Shown: positions 55,501 to 63,708, counted from the first letter of the stretch. The stretch is DNA of 64,000 nucleotides from an uncultured Flavobacteriaceae bacterium (GCA_947500385.1 CANMSA010000010.1:62001-126000), one strand, 5' to 3'. The notes: generated by a model from the letters alone, not told the origin. Numbers and translations are program-made.

Positions 55501-57237
55501 CTCGGTTGTGGTGTAGAATTGCCCATAACGGGTTTGTCCGTTCCATACAAATTTCACAATATTAGGATGGTCTAATTCCGCTAATGCTTTGTATTCATCT
55601 ATTACAGAAGCAACACTTACACTTTCATGAAATAGTTTTAAGGCAAAATCACGCCCTTGCAAATCATGTTTCGCTTTGAAAACACGGGAATACCCCCCAC
55701 GCCCTAAAATCTTATGAATAATATAGTCATCTACACGATCTCCTTCCTTTAAATCGTATGTATCCGGTTGGTCATTTACTATGGGAGTATTTGTTGTCTT
55801 TGTAGGTTCTTTGCTAGAGAACTCAACTTTTAAAGCTTCTTCGATATTAGTTTCTAATTCTTCTGTACTATCTATACGCTTATCACTATCGGTCAAGATG
55901 GTTTTTAAACAGATATCATCTAGCCATTTTGGCAACGAACTATTCTCGGCAGACGGTAATCTATCCAGTGGTAGTTGCCCTCCTAGTTTATCAAGTTCAA
56001 AAGGATTTTTTATGGGTTCTTTTCCTGTAAACAACCAAGCAATTAATACCCCTAACGAATAAATATCCGAAGCTCTAGATGCATCTTTAGCAATCAGTTC
56101 TAAAGGATGATACGGTGTAGCATTCGATTCATTAATTGTGGGCATCACTGTGTAGCCATGGTCATTATGATCTGTGAAGTAAGACTTCCCAAAGTTTCCC
56201 AAATAAGCATATCCATTACTTAAAAAGATATTATCAGGATTGATGTCCCTATGGAAGATATTCTCTTTATGGGCTGATTTTAAAGCACTCATCACATTCT
56301 TTAAAATACTTACACGTTCATCAAAAGTGAATGTTTTATTTCTTGATGCTGAACGTAAAGAATCATCTTCCATCAAATCTGTAATTTCATAGAAAAGATG
56401 ATTTTCTTCATCCAGTTTGAACTCGACAGGAAGAATGAACGGATTTGAACGGATTTTTATAAGTGCATTATATTGATTTAAGATACTTTCTTCCCGCTTT
56501 AGCAGTTCTAAAGGTGATAAACCTACCACCTGTAGTGAATACTCCTTGACCCGTTTACGTATGTTTGAGGTTACATTTTTGGGCTTTACCAGATATTCTA
56601 CATAGTTATCCGATTCTTGTTTTAAGATTTCTACGATCTCGTAGCCTTGTACTTCTTTCTTTTCATTAGGAGCTTTTTTATTTTGCTCTCCTATTAAGAA
56701 TTGAACAATATCATTTTGAATATCAGCGATAGCTGCTTCCCATTTACCAATTTGTTCGGGATTTTTAATATAATCAACTAGTTCGTCGGTAAGTATGAAA
56801 GATAGCTTACCCGCTTCCTGTCTAAGGTTTGGAATGAATGAATTGGGATAGGAAAGCGTTACCATATTCTGGATCCAAGCCTTTCCCCAATCTCTATTGG
56901 CCTCCTTAAGTTTTGAGGCTAGTATAGCTGTTTTTTGACGACCAGTTTTGAGCGGATTGGGCTTTTGTCTGTCATTGATGTACCAGTAATCATCCGCACC
57001 TTCAATTCGGCCTTTCCAATCTTTATTTTCTATATTGTAAATAGCATGAGGAGCAACAACAATCAAATCATATTCCCAAAATTGAGTTCTATTGTTTCGA
57101 GGGTTCGTAGAAGCAATCTCTACATTTGGTATCAAGAAATAGTTGTCGGGGAGTTTTATCTGTAAAAAATCTAGCAAACGCTTCTCCCCTGCATTTACTA
57201 CTGTTTCAAAATAGGGTGGTTTAATTATTTTTGCCAT
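52501..57237 (-). CDS. NERD-double kinase-P-loop multidomain protein (PglW/MADS kinase-like)
   Basis: 1578 residues. N-terminal NERD domain (about 10-200) with WEYDLIVVAPHAIYNIENKDW, a PD-(D/E)XK-type D...ExK. First kinase-like lobe about 230-480: FHRDINPDNIFL at about 329, and LGNFGKSYF in the DFG position (NFG). Second kinase about 505-770: GRGGYSRVFKAKHD, Lys in FALKLFHE, LHRDVKPQNIIW, LIDFNVASL (DFN for DFG), APDLV. A STAND/AAA-like P-loop follows, ITGNAGDGKTAFIRK (about 949), then a Cys cluster CEGCSLANKC (about 1105). The NERD-kinase pair is the PglW design of BREX type 2 and of MADS kinases. The gene overlaps the specificity gene by 13 bases. Confidence 0.85.
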   Translation of the reverse strand: MAKIIKPPYFETVVNAGEKRLLDFLQIKLPDNYFLIPNVEIASTNPRNNRTQFWEYDLIVVAPHAIYNIENKDWKGRIEGADDYWYINDRQKPNPLKTGRQKTAILASKLKEANRDWGKAWIQNMVTLSYPNSFIPNLRQEAGKLSFILTDELVDYIKNPEQIGKWEAAIADIQNDIVQFLIGEQNKKAPNEKKEVQGYEIVEILKQESDNYVEYLVKPKNVTSNIRKRVKEYSLQVVGLSPLELLKREESILNQYNALIKIRSNPFILPVEFKLDEENHLFYEITDLMEDDSLRSASRNKTFTFDERVSILKNVMSALKSAHKENIFHRDINPDNIFLSNGYAYLGNFGKSYFTDHNDHGYTVMPTINESNATPYHPLELIAKDASRASDIYSLGVLIAWLFTGKEPIKNPFELDKLGGQLPLDRLPSAENSSLPKWLDDICLKTILTDSDKRIDSTEELETNIEEALKVEFSSKEPTKTTNTPIVNDQPDTYDLKEGDRVDDYIIHKILGRGGYSRVFKAKHDLQGRDFALKLFHESVSVASVIDEYKALAELDHPNIVKFVWNGQTRYGQFYTTTEFLDGDNLSTYTKTDANLPIGTVYKLAEDMLSALSYLQSREKPILHRDVKPQNIIWDNEGRFVLIDFNVASLKEDDKAYVGTNPYLAPDLVDGHHINWDLSADTFALGITLYELVTKKYPWPQGRIPKISIKPENPKTINQRISVEFSEFLLKSIGTKSSERFSSAQEMLNRLREIGIENLLSENKEKADSVVLDQKEYHTEVSIRQGSTVIVLLNEMSNYGQLRKTIYSSLNKFKEKINGYKTSISLKEKLKVVIKVDNEVLINETFWQGGARNFNDGNILKVYDALKNSFKENTNRLKEHKIDVEGIDMVDYINSLYSQSKSGNWGTRVNDRGSQYDEATYSPSKLDRKLIPDILDAQFKLIIITGNAGDGKTAFIRKIEDAASVKKLNRFEHKNGAEFEVNGIPFESNYDGSQDEDGKVNNEVLESFFHCFEGLKNFNEASEGRIIAINEGRLVEFLKTSKKYKSLHDTINQYFYKEGHFDLLPGLMIINLNLRSITAIDDDEPSLFRQQIKALTNKSLWTKCEGCSLANKCFIKYNVDSLNDPASGNEVITRLEWLLRTVGLKRELHITMRDLRSYIAFMITRDHSCEEVDDAYNRTLNKPEEYWQLYYFNITNPDYEDSGENDRLVKLLRETDVGSVAIPNLDRDLFFGQHLARHYLEFVDREFHLLDDFNANKIWVPAHEQDNKVLDKIKSIQKSFVRHQYYEGRVGNYKKRLPYQSLQNFYKALNVEKENSVSDVKIRYITNDEQSKNKQFKFDEEDFADNSSFTKACLKQIKPLVQEEGKGIKQLSIINQATEFMEVISLDSYKGCSWTDFKRATNTLTIKNALPRLYEQLTEDSLLRLKMSISRAISMNEGCENEAIWQKNLVLTSSEINDPFSKSFRIFDLNDFELFVSRTDHLVKYLEYEPDSLVFRHKQESHIELVISLDLFEMLYFIQQGYSPSLNDIRGKFVELTIFKNLLENLTYNKVIVTRDNLEFYEISKDIKNHLSIKTMQL

Positions 57238-58628
57238 TGTTCTATTTCTTTTTCCACTAATGCTATTGCCTCGTCTTCCTTCAACAAAGCTTGATATAAC
57301 ATAGTATGGGCTTTTTTTACTGACTCATCTATTTCATTCATGACAGCACTGTCTAGAATAGGCACTGGAATATCCTTGAGTAGCGCAGGAATTGGCCTAC
57401 AAAGTTTAGTACCTGTTTGTGTTGATCTAATCATTCGAAATCCATAGTCAGATGAAAGCCAGCTAAATAAATATCCCGATGGAATTTCATCGTTTGTTCT
57501 CATGCGAATGAACTCACCTGCAACTAATTGCCCATCTAATTCTTCGTTTGCAAAAATCACCCTACAAAAGGTTTCCCCCTCTCCCAAAGTTCCAACACCA
57601 GCAACTAAAATTTCTCCATAACGCACAAAATTTTCAGTACTTACATATCTTCTAGATATCAATTTTCCTGTTTTTCTGAAATTGAATATATCAGACTGAT
57701 TTAACAGTTTAATGGACTTATTAGAATTAATTGCAACTCTTTTAAAAGAGCCTGTAGTAAAAAACTTATTACTGTCAAGGCAGTTAACCAACTCTGAATG
57801 GTGATTCATTTTTACAGCATTGATAACCTCTTCAATTCTTTTTGAATAATTAAAGGCGTTTATTGAAATGCTAGTGATTTGTGAAATGTTCCTGGTAAAA
57901 GTAGATACAGCTCTATCGGAAGAATGATGCCCGAAGTATTCAAAGTTTTCTTTTTTGAGAAGCTTTAAGCCTGTGGAATTTTTAAGTGAATTTTGAGCGT
58001 CAGTTAATAATATATTTCCTTCTACCCTTAATTTTGATGATTTAACAATTAAATTGTGAATCTTTTCAGTCAATTTAGTCGAAAAAACCGGCACCAATGT
58101 TTTTCTTATTCCCGGAGCCTCTATATAACGGACAACTGAACCGGAGGCATTTTTATTAAGTTGAGATTTTCCGTATTTAGAGGTTAAAAATGCATACACA
58201 AAACCATAAAAAGATTTTGATGACACATCTACTCTACAAACATTATTCGCATAACAAATACCAGCACTAATCTCATTTACTAATCTTGTGTTACCAATTG
58301 TCCCAAATCCTGTTACTAGAATCTGTCTATCCTTTACAATAGCCTTAACTTTCAAAGCTTGTTCCTTATTTATATAGACATTATTACCTTCTAATGTGTT
58401 AGGGATATCGCTACTTTGACAATATTGTATTGCTTTTCCAGTATTTTCACAGAACTGTCTCTTGAAAATAGGAGGATTCCAAACTTCAGCTAGCTTCTTA
58501 AGTTGAACACACTTGTCACTATTTTCTTCTAACAATCTACTATTTATGGCATCTTTATTTAAAAAATAACCACTATTCAGCCTATTAGACTCATGAATCA
58601 ATTGACTTTTGACGGAAGATGTAATCAT
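57225..58628 (-). CDS. HsdS-like DNA specificity protein (MADS specificity subunit-like)
   Basis: 467 residues with two target-recognition half-repeats separated by conserved helices. Repeat one contains QYCQSSDIPNTLEGNNV, ILVTGFGTIGNTRLV, FVYAFLTSKYGKSQL and IEAPGIRKTLVPVF; repeat two LLNQSDIFNFRKTGKLI, ILVAGVGTLGEGET, GYLFSWLSSDYGFRMI and IPALLKDIPVPILD. These are type I S-subunit-like features. It should direct the methyltransferase (and probably restriction) to a bipartite DNA target. It starts 3 bases after the methyltransferase stop and overlaps the kinase start. Confidence 0.9.
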   Translation of the reverse strand: MITSSVKSQLIHESNRLNSGYFLNKDAINSRLLEENSDKCVQLKKLAEVWNPPIFKRQFCENTGKAIQYCQSSDIPNTLEGNNVYINKEQALKVKAIVKDRQILVTGFGTIGNTRLVNEISAGICYANNVCRVDVSSKSFYGFVYAFLTSKYGKSQLNKNASGSVVRYIEAPGIRKTLVPVFSTKLTEKIHNLIVKSSKLRVEGNILLTDAQNSLKNSTGLKLLKKENFEYFGHHSSDRAVSTFTRNISQITSISINAFNYSKRIEEVINAVKMNHHSELVNCLDSNKFFTTGSFKRVAINSNKSIKLLNQSDIFNFRKTGKLISRRYVSTENFVRYGEILVAGVGTLGEGETFCRVIFANEELDGQLVAGEFIRMRTNDEIPSGYLFSWLSSDYGFRMIRSTQTGTKLCRPIPALLKDIPVPILDSAVMNEIDESVKKAHTMLYQALLKEDEAIALVEKEIEQWQK

Positions 58629-58631
58629 AAA

Positions 58632-60647
58632 TTATCTATTTAAAAAATCACGATAAGCGATGAGAATTCCTTTAAGGTCATCATCAATTAGCTTGACCTT
58701 CTCCTTTCTAATTTTAAGGATTTTTTCTCCGTTTTTCTTTTTCGTCAAATATTTAGTTTCGGTATTAAAGATTAATTCAGCTCCATCTTCATCTTTTAAA
58801 TATATTGGACTACCTCTACGATCTTTACCCAATTTTTCTGCAATTGCCATAAAAATGTGATAATCTTCTCCTTTTCCCTGTGCCAATTGCCTCTGCGCTT
58901 CAGTTTTCTTCTCAAGGAATAAAAGTGAAGATTGGACTCCAACCTGTGGCAAAAAGGCTTCTACTGGAAGATCGATTGATGCAAGAATTTTAAAACGATC
59001 TAAAACCCACTCACGCACACCTTGCATGTTGGGATTTCCCAAAATACCATCGGGCAATACTATTCCCACTTTCCCGCCTTCTTTCAAAAAATCGTGACAA
59101 GCTTCTATGAATAAAACTTCAGGAGCAGTACTAAATTTATTCAATTCAAAACGTGAGGCAATTTCTGTCTCGACTTTTACTTTAGCTCCAAAAGGTGGGT
59201 TACTAAATATCAAATCAAATTTTCCTCTAGCATCATCATATTTAGGATTTTCAATATCACCCAATATTTGTAGACTATTATCAATAGCTTCTTTTATCTT
59301 TTCCGTTTCCCTTGGATGGTCCCATAAAGGATATTCAAGTGAGTTGACATGGAAGATATTGGCGTGACCATCCCCACCCATCACCATGTTCATGCGTGCA
59401 GCTTTTTTAAGATCGGGGTCGAAATCAAAACCAAAAATACTACGCTCCGCATAGGTTCGAACACGCTCATTAACTTCAACAGAATTGTATTTTTCCTCTA
59501 GTAAAGGCCCCTCAAGTTCTGGATACATACATTTTGTAATCTGCTGGCGTACATGGTCAAGAATCATTACTAGAAACCCCCCAGAGCCACAAGCAGGATC
59601 CAATACACGGTGGTGTTCTTTTGGATCAAGCATTTCTACCATAAATTTCACGATGTTGCGTGGTGTGAAGAATTGCCCTGCCTCTTGTTTCAGTGTATTA
59701 CTCACGATGGTTTCATAGGCTAGACCTTTTACATCTACAGAAGCATCTAGGAAAGAATATTTTGAAAGTTCTCCTGCAATAAAGGCGAGTCCTTTATCTG
59801 TGAGGTCGATGCTTTCGTTTCCTTGGAATACTTCCGAAAACAAATTATCGTTTTTAAGTTCTTCAAAAAGACCCTTAACTCTTTTGGCCACAGCTTTGCG
59901 ACCCCCGTCAGTGTTTTGTTCTTTGACCCCTACCCAAAATTTACGACGGTAGCTTTCGCCGTTTGGCAACTCCATAAATCTCCGTTTCTCATCGTAGATT
60001 TTGCAGAAAATAAGATTGAGCAATTGCCAGAAGGCATCTTTTTTTCGACCTTCATTGCCATAGATATAATCATGAGAGCGTTTAAAGACTTTTATCAAGG
60101 AGTCGTTCGCTGGTGTACGTGTATGGGAGCGGTCTGCACGATCTAAATCTTCCAAAGTTTCTCCTTCTCCCGGAAAGTCTGATAAATCTGTAAATTCAAA
60201 ATCGAAGCCAATTCCATCTTCCTCTTTTTGAAGAAAATGATAGCTAGAACCATTTGCCCAAAGACCAAATTCACAATTATTGACTGCACCCATCGCATTC
60301 TCCAAAGTAGCAGCAAGACCTTTTTTCTTATCGGTTTCCTTAACCTTATCATCTTGTACTATGCACATACGAATAATAAAATCTTGTTCGTGTGGTTTAT
60401 TTTTCTCAAAAATGGTTAAATCTACCTTTTGTTTTTTAGTTCGACCAGTATCTGGATCTTCGTATTCAATGGTAAAATTACGCGCCATATTATCAAGGTC
60501 GAATCCATATTCTTCATTTAGCATTAAGATTACAGATTGCAGATTGGTCTCTTGCGCCTTTATTTTCTTTACCTCTCCTGTAAGTATGCATACGAGTTCA
60601 TTATCTTCTAATACTACTTCTTCTTTACTTTTTATAGCTGTGGCCAT
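58632..60647 (-). CDS. Type I-like N6-adenine DNA methyltransferase
   Basis: 671 residues, longer than a standard HsdM (about 500-550). The N-terminal 300 residues are extra (LVCILTGEVKKIKAQET, then KKGLAATLENAMGAVNNCEF). N6-MTase motifs: GQFFTPRNIVKFM (about residue 325), SAM motif VLDPACGSGGFLVMIL (about 350), catalytic NPPF in LIFSNPPFGAKVKVE (about 490), and KVGIVLPDGILGNPNM. It probably modifies adenine at the site picked by the adjacent S-like protein. There is no HsdR gene, so it is not a plain type I system; MADS methyltransferases have this arrangement. Confidence 0.92.
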   Translation of the reverse strand: MATAIKSKEEVVLEDNELVCILTGEVKKIKAQETNLQSVILMLNEEYGFDLDNMARNFTIEYEDPDTGRTKKQKVDLTIFEKNKPHEQDFIIRMCIVQDDKVKETDKKKGLAATLENAMGAVNNCEFGLWANGSSYHFLQKEEDGIGFDFEFTDLSDFPGEGETLEDLDRADRSHTRTPANDSLIKVFKRSHDYIYGNEGRKKDAFWQLLNLIFCKIYDEKRRFMELPNGESYRRKFWVGVKEQNTDGGRKAVAKRVKGLFEELKNDNLFSEVFQGNESIDLTDKGLAFIAGELSKYSFLDASVDVKGLAYETIVSNTLKQEAGQFFTPRNIVKFMVEMLDPKEHHRVLDPACGSGGFLVMILDHVRQQITKCMYPELEGPLLEEKYNSVEVNERVRTYAERSIFGFDFDPDLKKAARMNMVMGGDGHANIFHVNSLEYPLWDHPRETEKIKEAIDNSLQILGDIENPKYDDARGKFDLIFSNPPFGAKVKVETEIASRFELNKFSTAPEVLFIEACHDFLKEGGKVGIVLPDGILGNPNMQGVREWVLDRFKILASIDLPVEAFLPQVGVQSSLLFLEKKTEAQRQLAQGKGEDYHIFMAIAEKLGKDRRGSPIYLKDEDGAELIFNTETKYLTKKKNGEKILKIRKEKVKLIDDDLKGILIAYRDFLNR

Positions 60648-60664
60648 ATAAATAATGATTGTGT

Positions 60665-61510
60665 TTAGTTAAGTTGGTTGATTATATTTTCTATACTATT
60701 TAGTACCTCTTCAAACGAGAATGCCTTGTGCGTTTCTATGATCTGATTGATAAGTTTACTGTCTTCCTTTTTATTGTTTTCAGTAGTTAATATTTCAACT
60801 ATGGAAGCTTTGGTTTTTTGATGGGTTTTGAGCAATTCATTGATATCCTTTCCTAAGAGAGTTGCCCCGCCCGTAGTTGTTGAAAAAGGTTCAACTCCAT
60901 AAATTTCATCATAGTGTTCCATCGCAGCTCGTTCTGAATTGATATTGAGATAGTTTTCTAATATGAATCCCATGTCATCAGCGTCCTTGTTGTTTTTATG
61001 ATTTCGGTCTTTCCATGCGGCTATTTTCAATAAAAAAATACCACTAAGGGTGGCAATTTTGATATCAGTCTTGTCATCGATGCTAACAGATAAAGCTGCT
61101 TCATCGGCAGCTGAAAATCCTAAGACAGACATTGCAAACTCTTCTTCGGGTGGCCAGAATATCCTACTATCCTGTTGCATTATTTCTCCGAAAGGCACAA
61201 TATCCAATTGAAACTTACCCTTGTAGATAAAGCGTTGTTTTTGGTTCTCGTCCTTGGTAAAATTTTCAAGACGTATAATTTCCTCTTCAACCTTTTTCCA
61301 TTGTTCCCAATCATTGACCGTAATCGCAATATCAAGATCATGTGTTAAGCGTCCAGATTTTTCATTATGCAATTCCATAATGATATCCCTGGCTGTAGCA
61401 CCTATAACGAAAAAGGAAATTCCCGCTTCTTTAAAGTATTCTGTAAGCTCCACTAAAATGGGCTTTAATAGCGGATGAGTAAATCGACTACTAGATATGT
61501 TGTAACTCAT
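60665..61510 (-). CDS. Nucleotidyltransferase, AbiEii-like
   Basis: 281 residues. The nucleotidyltransferase core is at the N terminus: FFVIGATARDIIM (GxTARD-like), then LTHDLDIAITVNDWEQW (D-x-D active site), and LDIVPFGEI. AbiEii-type toxins have this fold and transfer nucleotides to tRNA or other targets. It overlaps the upstream HTH gene by 20 bases, the usual arrangement for an AbiEi-AbiEii pair. Its stop lies 17 bases before the methyltransferase start. Either it is a type IV toxin of this pair or an integral part of the defence operon. Confidence 0.8.
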   Translation of the reverse strand: MSYNISSSRFTHPLLKPILVELTEYFKEAGISFFVIGATARDIIMELHNEKSGRLTHDLDIAITVNDWEQWKKVEEEIIRLENFTKDENQKQRFIYKGKFQLDIVPFGEIMQQDSRIFWPPEEEFAMSVLGFSAADEAALSVSIDDKTDIKIATLSGIFLLKIAAWKDRNHKNNKDADDMGFILENYLNINSERAAMEHYDEIYGVEPFSTTTGGATLLGKDINELLKTHQKTKASIVEILTTENNKKEDSKLINQIIETHKAFSFEEVLNSIENIINQLN

Positions 61511-62492
61511 TCTCTAATATTTGTTTTGCCGTCTCTATGTTTCTACCGTAACCACTATTAATCAAATCAGTATAGATCAAAAGCGGAGGGGCTACTCTAG
61601 TTTCATCAAAATCATTCTTCCAAAATTTTTGTAGTACTTCAATTTCCCCAGTTTCACTTGGCACTAATCGAAATACTTTAGCCAATTCTGATAGCTCTAA
61701 GTCAGTAAAAAGAGTAAAGTGTTCTGGTCTTAGATTGTTGGTAAGAATTGCACCACCAGGTTCGCCACCCCAAAGAATTGTCCCAAGATTAGTATGCGTA
61801 TTTATATTTCGCCAATGTTGAACATAATCTGAATCCATAAAACGCATGCGTTTTCTTATAATTCGTGGTCTAAGCACTGAGTTGAACTCGACAAGCCAAC
61901 GCTCTAGGAGTTCCGTTGTGTTCTTAAGAACTCGTTTTTCATTAGTTTTTAAAAGGAAGTTTAAGTCTTCAAGCTCTGCCATAACATTACTTACTGAGCC
62001 GATAGAGACATCTGCCTTTTCTGCTATTTTCCTGTAAGAATCTTGAAGATGTTCAGGCTTAGACAAAAGATGAAAGAGAATCTTTAAACCAGCCTCTTGA
62101 AAAGCACGAGATTGATTTGTTTTTTCTCTTTTTGGTTTTTTCTGGCCTTCAATATATATTACTAAATCATCGTGTTTAATGAAGGCGTTGCCAGCTACAT
62201 CAATATAATTGATAAGACGCTCCTTCAATTCCTTTGCGGCCATTTTAGAAATATATTCAGCAATTAAAATAATAGGCCTACTGTTACTATTTTTCATCTC
62301 CTGTAGCTGAGATAGCACAAGACCTTGATTTGAAGTTCTAACAGCAGATTTTGCCTCAATGAGAAATTGCTCGTTTTTGATTCGCAGTAGAGCGTCATAA
62401 TTTTGACGACTACTATCTATCTCTATGGGAATGTTTACAAGCTGCTCAAGCTTAGAAGTAGCTTCATATATAAAGTCATTATTACGATACAT
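61491..62492 (-). CDS. AbiEi-like winged-HTH protein, first gene of the MADS-like operon
   Basis: 333 residues. The N-terminal 110 residues look like a restriction-type/NTD fold (FLIEAKSAVRTSNQGLVLSQ; EAK could be an ExK motif). A winged HTH follows at about 135-180 (AFQEAGLKILFHLLSKPEHL, IAEKADVSIGSVSNVMAELEDL). The C-terminal half contains WGGEPGGAIL, matching type IV AbiEi-like antitoxins. As I recall, MAD1 is an HTH protein that opens MADS loci. A symmetrical operator 11-63 bases upstream fits autorepression by this protein. Confidence 0.78.
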   Translation of the reverse strand: MYRNNDFIYEATSKLEQLVNIPIEIDSSRQNYDALLRIKNEQFLIEAKSAVRTSNQGLVLSQLQEMKNSNSRPIILIAEYISKMAAKELKERLINYIDVAGNAFIKHDDLVIYIEGQKKPKREKTNQSRAFQEAGLKILFHLLSKPEHLQDSYRKIAEKADVSIGSVSNVMAELEDLNFLLKTNEKRVLKNTTELLERWLVEFNSVLRPRIIRKRMRFMDSDYVQHWRNINTHTNLGTILWGGEPGGAILTNNLRPEHFTLFTDLELSELAKVFRLVPSETGEIEVLQKFWKNDFDETRVAPPLLIYTDLINSGYGRNIETAKQILENELQHI

Positions 62493-62502
62493 AGCTGTTT
62501 TT

Positions 62503-62555
62503 TGTTCATTATTTTTATTTGTTCAGCGTCAATGAACACTTAAATTTAGTGAACA
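62503..62555. promoter_or_regulatory. Symmetric four-site operator (TGTTCA / TGAACA) before the MADS-like operon
   Basis: Two direct TGTTCA sites (62503-62508, 62520-62525) are mirrored by two TGAACA sites (62533-62538, 62550-62555). The first and second start 17 bases apart, as do the third and fourth, and the middle pair is 7 bases apart. The whole is one palindrome centred at about 62529, 11 bases from the ATG of the HTH gene. It is very likely the operator of a dimeric regulator, best candidate the HTH protein itself. Confidence 0.75.
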
Positions 62556-62746
62556 TCATGTTAATTACAAAATATTCTTGTATAATATTAATGATGTATC
62601 GGACATTAAGCTTTCTTGTCTTCAAACACTTTCAATACAATAAAGGTTTGAGGTGAATAGTTTAAGCTGATTCAAATTAAAAGGAAATGCTGATAATTTT
62701 AGAATTCCATAAGTTTTGAAGAAAACCGATTAGGTATACTGAAGTG
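62556..62746. other. Gap between operon promoter region and IS element
   Basis: AT-rich, no coding frame. It presumably carries the -33/-7 promoter of the MADS-like operon; I see no exact TAnnTTTG on the minus strand. Confidence 0.5.
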
Positions 62747-62775
62747 ATTTAGACTTTTTTTTAGATCGAAAGATA

Positions 62776-62818
62776 GGGCTACGGACATTTGTGTCGCTGA
62801 ACATAAATACCGTAGCCC
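62776..62818 (+). promoter_or_regulatory. Hairpin blocking the transposase start
   Basis: A 9-bp perfect inverted repeat (GGGCTACGG / CCGTAGCCC) with a 25-base loop ends exactly at the transposase ATG (62819). In transcripts entering from outside it would fold over the ribosome entry region, as known for several IS families. Confidence 0.6.
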
Positions 62819-63580
62819 ATGTACAAAGTACTTGACAAAGATACTATAGAAATGGAGATAGTCCCATACATACCGCTTCCCAAGCGGGGCTTTGCTCCAA
62901 GGGTACCTTTATCGGAAATCGTCAACGCGGTGCTCTACAAGATGAAGACCGGTGTCCAGTGGGAGTACTTGCCAGTCGCTGCGCTGCTCTCCGGGGACCC
63001 GCTGGGTTGGCAGGGCGTCTATTACCATTTCAGGAAATGGAGCCTGTCGGGGACCTTTTTCGAATGCTGGACGGGCATACTGGAAGAGTACCGGGACAGG
63101 CTCGACCTCTCCAGTGTCGACCTTGACGGGAGCCATACCCCTTGCAAACGGGGTGGCGAGGCCGTGGAATACCAAGGGCGCGAGAGGGCGAAGACCACCA
63201 AAGCACTCTACCTGACCGACCGCCAGGGGCTGCCCTTGGCCATGTCGCAACCCGTTGCGGGCAACCACAACAATCTCTACGACATCGAGGTGCAGTTCGA
63301 GGTGGTCACCGCCACGCTCGACCAAGCGGACATTGTGACGGACGGCCTGTTCCTGAACGCGGATGCAGGGTTCGATTCCAAGGATTTCAGGGCGGCATGT
63401 TCGGCAAAGAAGATCAATGCCAACATCTGTTTCAACAAGCGAAACGGGAGCGCGGACGATAGGGACGAATATTTCGACCAAGACCTTTACGATGAGAGAT
63501 ATGCCGTTGAAAGGACAAATGCGTGGATGGACAGCTTCCGGTCACTGCTCAATAGATTCGATACGACCATCGCAAGCTGA
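62819..63580 (+). pseudogene. IS5-family transposase with premature stop
   Basis: 253 codons to a TGA at 63578. Sequence matches IS5/IS427-like DDE transposases: LYKMKTGVQWEYLPV, VYYHFRKWSLSGTFFECW, first catalytic Asp in SVDLDGSHTPCKRGG, second near ADAGFDSKDFR, and Glu in ERYAVERTNAWMDSFRSLLNRFDTT. Beyond the stop the same frame continues KGFNYLSFIVLALRKFKMKK to a stop at 63649, and homologues have WKGFN here, so TGG became TGA. The enzyme has lost only its last 20 or so residues and could be partly active or dead. Confidence 0.8.
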
Positions 63581-63708
63581 AAAGGTTTCAACTATCTGTC
63601 ATTCATAGTCTTGGCCTTGAGAAAATTCAAAATGAAAAAGTCTAAATGAGTTCTGTATCAATTTGTGCTACGTTTGCATTAGTGAACAGCAAATCACATC
63701 CAGCAAGG

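Larger units (their letters stand above)
62747..63647 (+). mobile_element. IS5-type insertion sequence
   Basis: About 900 bp. The terminal inverted repeat is ATTTAGACTTTTT (62747-62759) versus AAAAAGTCTAAAT (63635-63647), 13 bp perfect. It encloses one transposase frame and is much GC-richer than the defence operon. No clear target duplication could be assigned. Confidence 0.75.

Noticed and set aside
44789-60647. Plain type I restriction-modification system (HsdM + HsdS)
   Set aside because: No HsdR-type helicase/nuclease gene is present; kinase, HerA ATPase and PP2C fill the operon instead.
62909-63481. 190-residue ORF antisense to the transposase
   Set aside because: Shadow caused by high GC; the plus frame has clear DDE transposase motifs.
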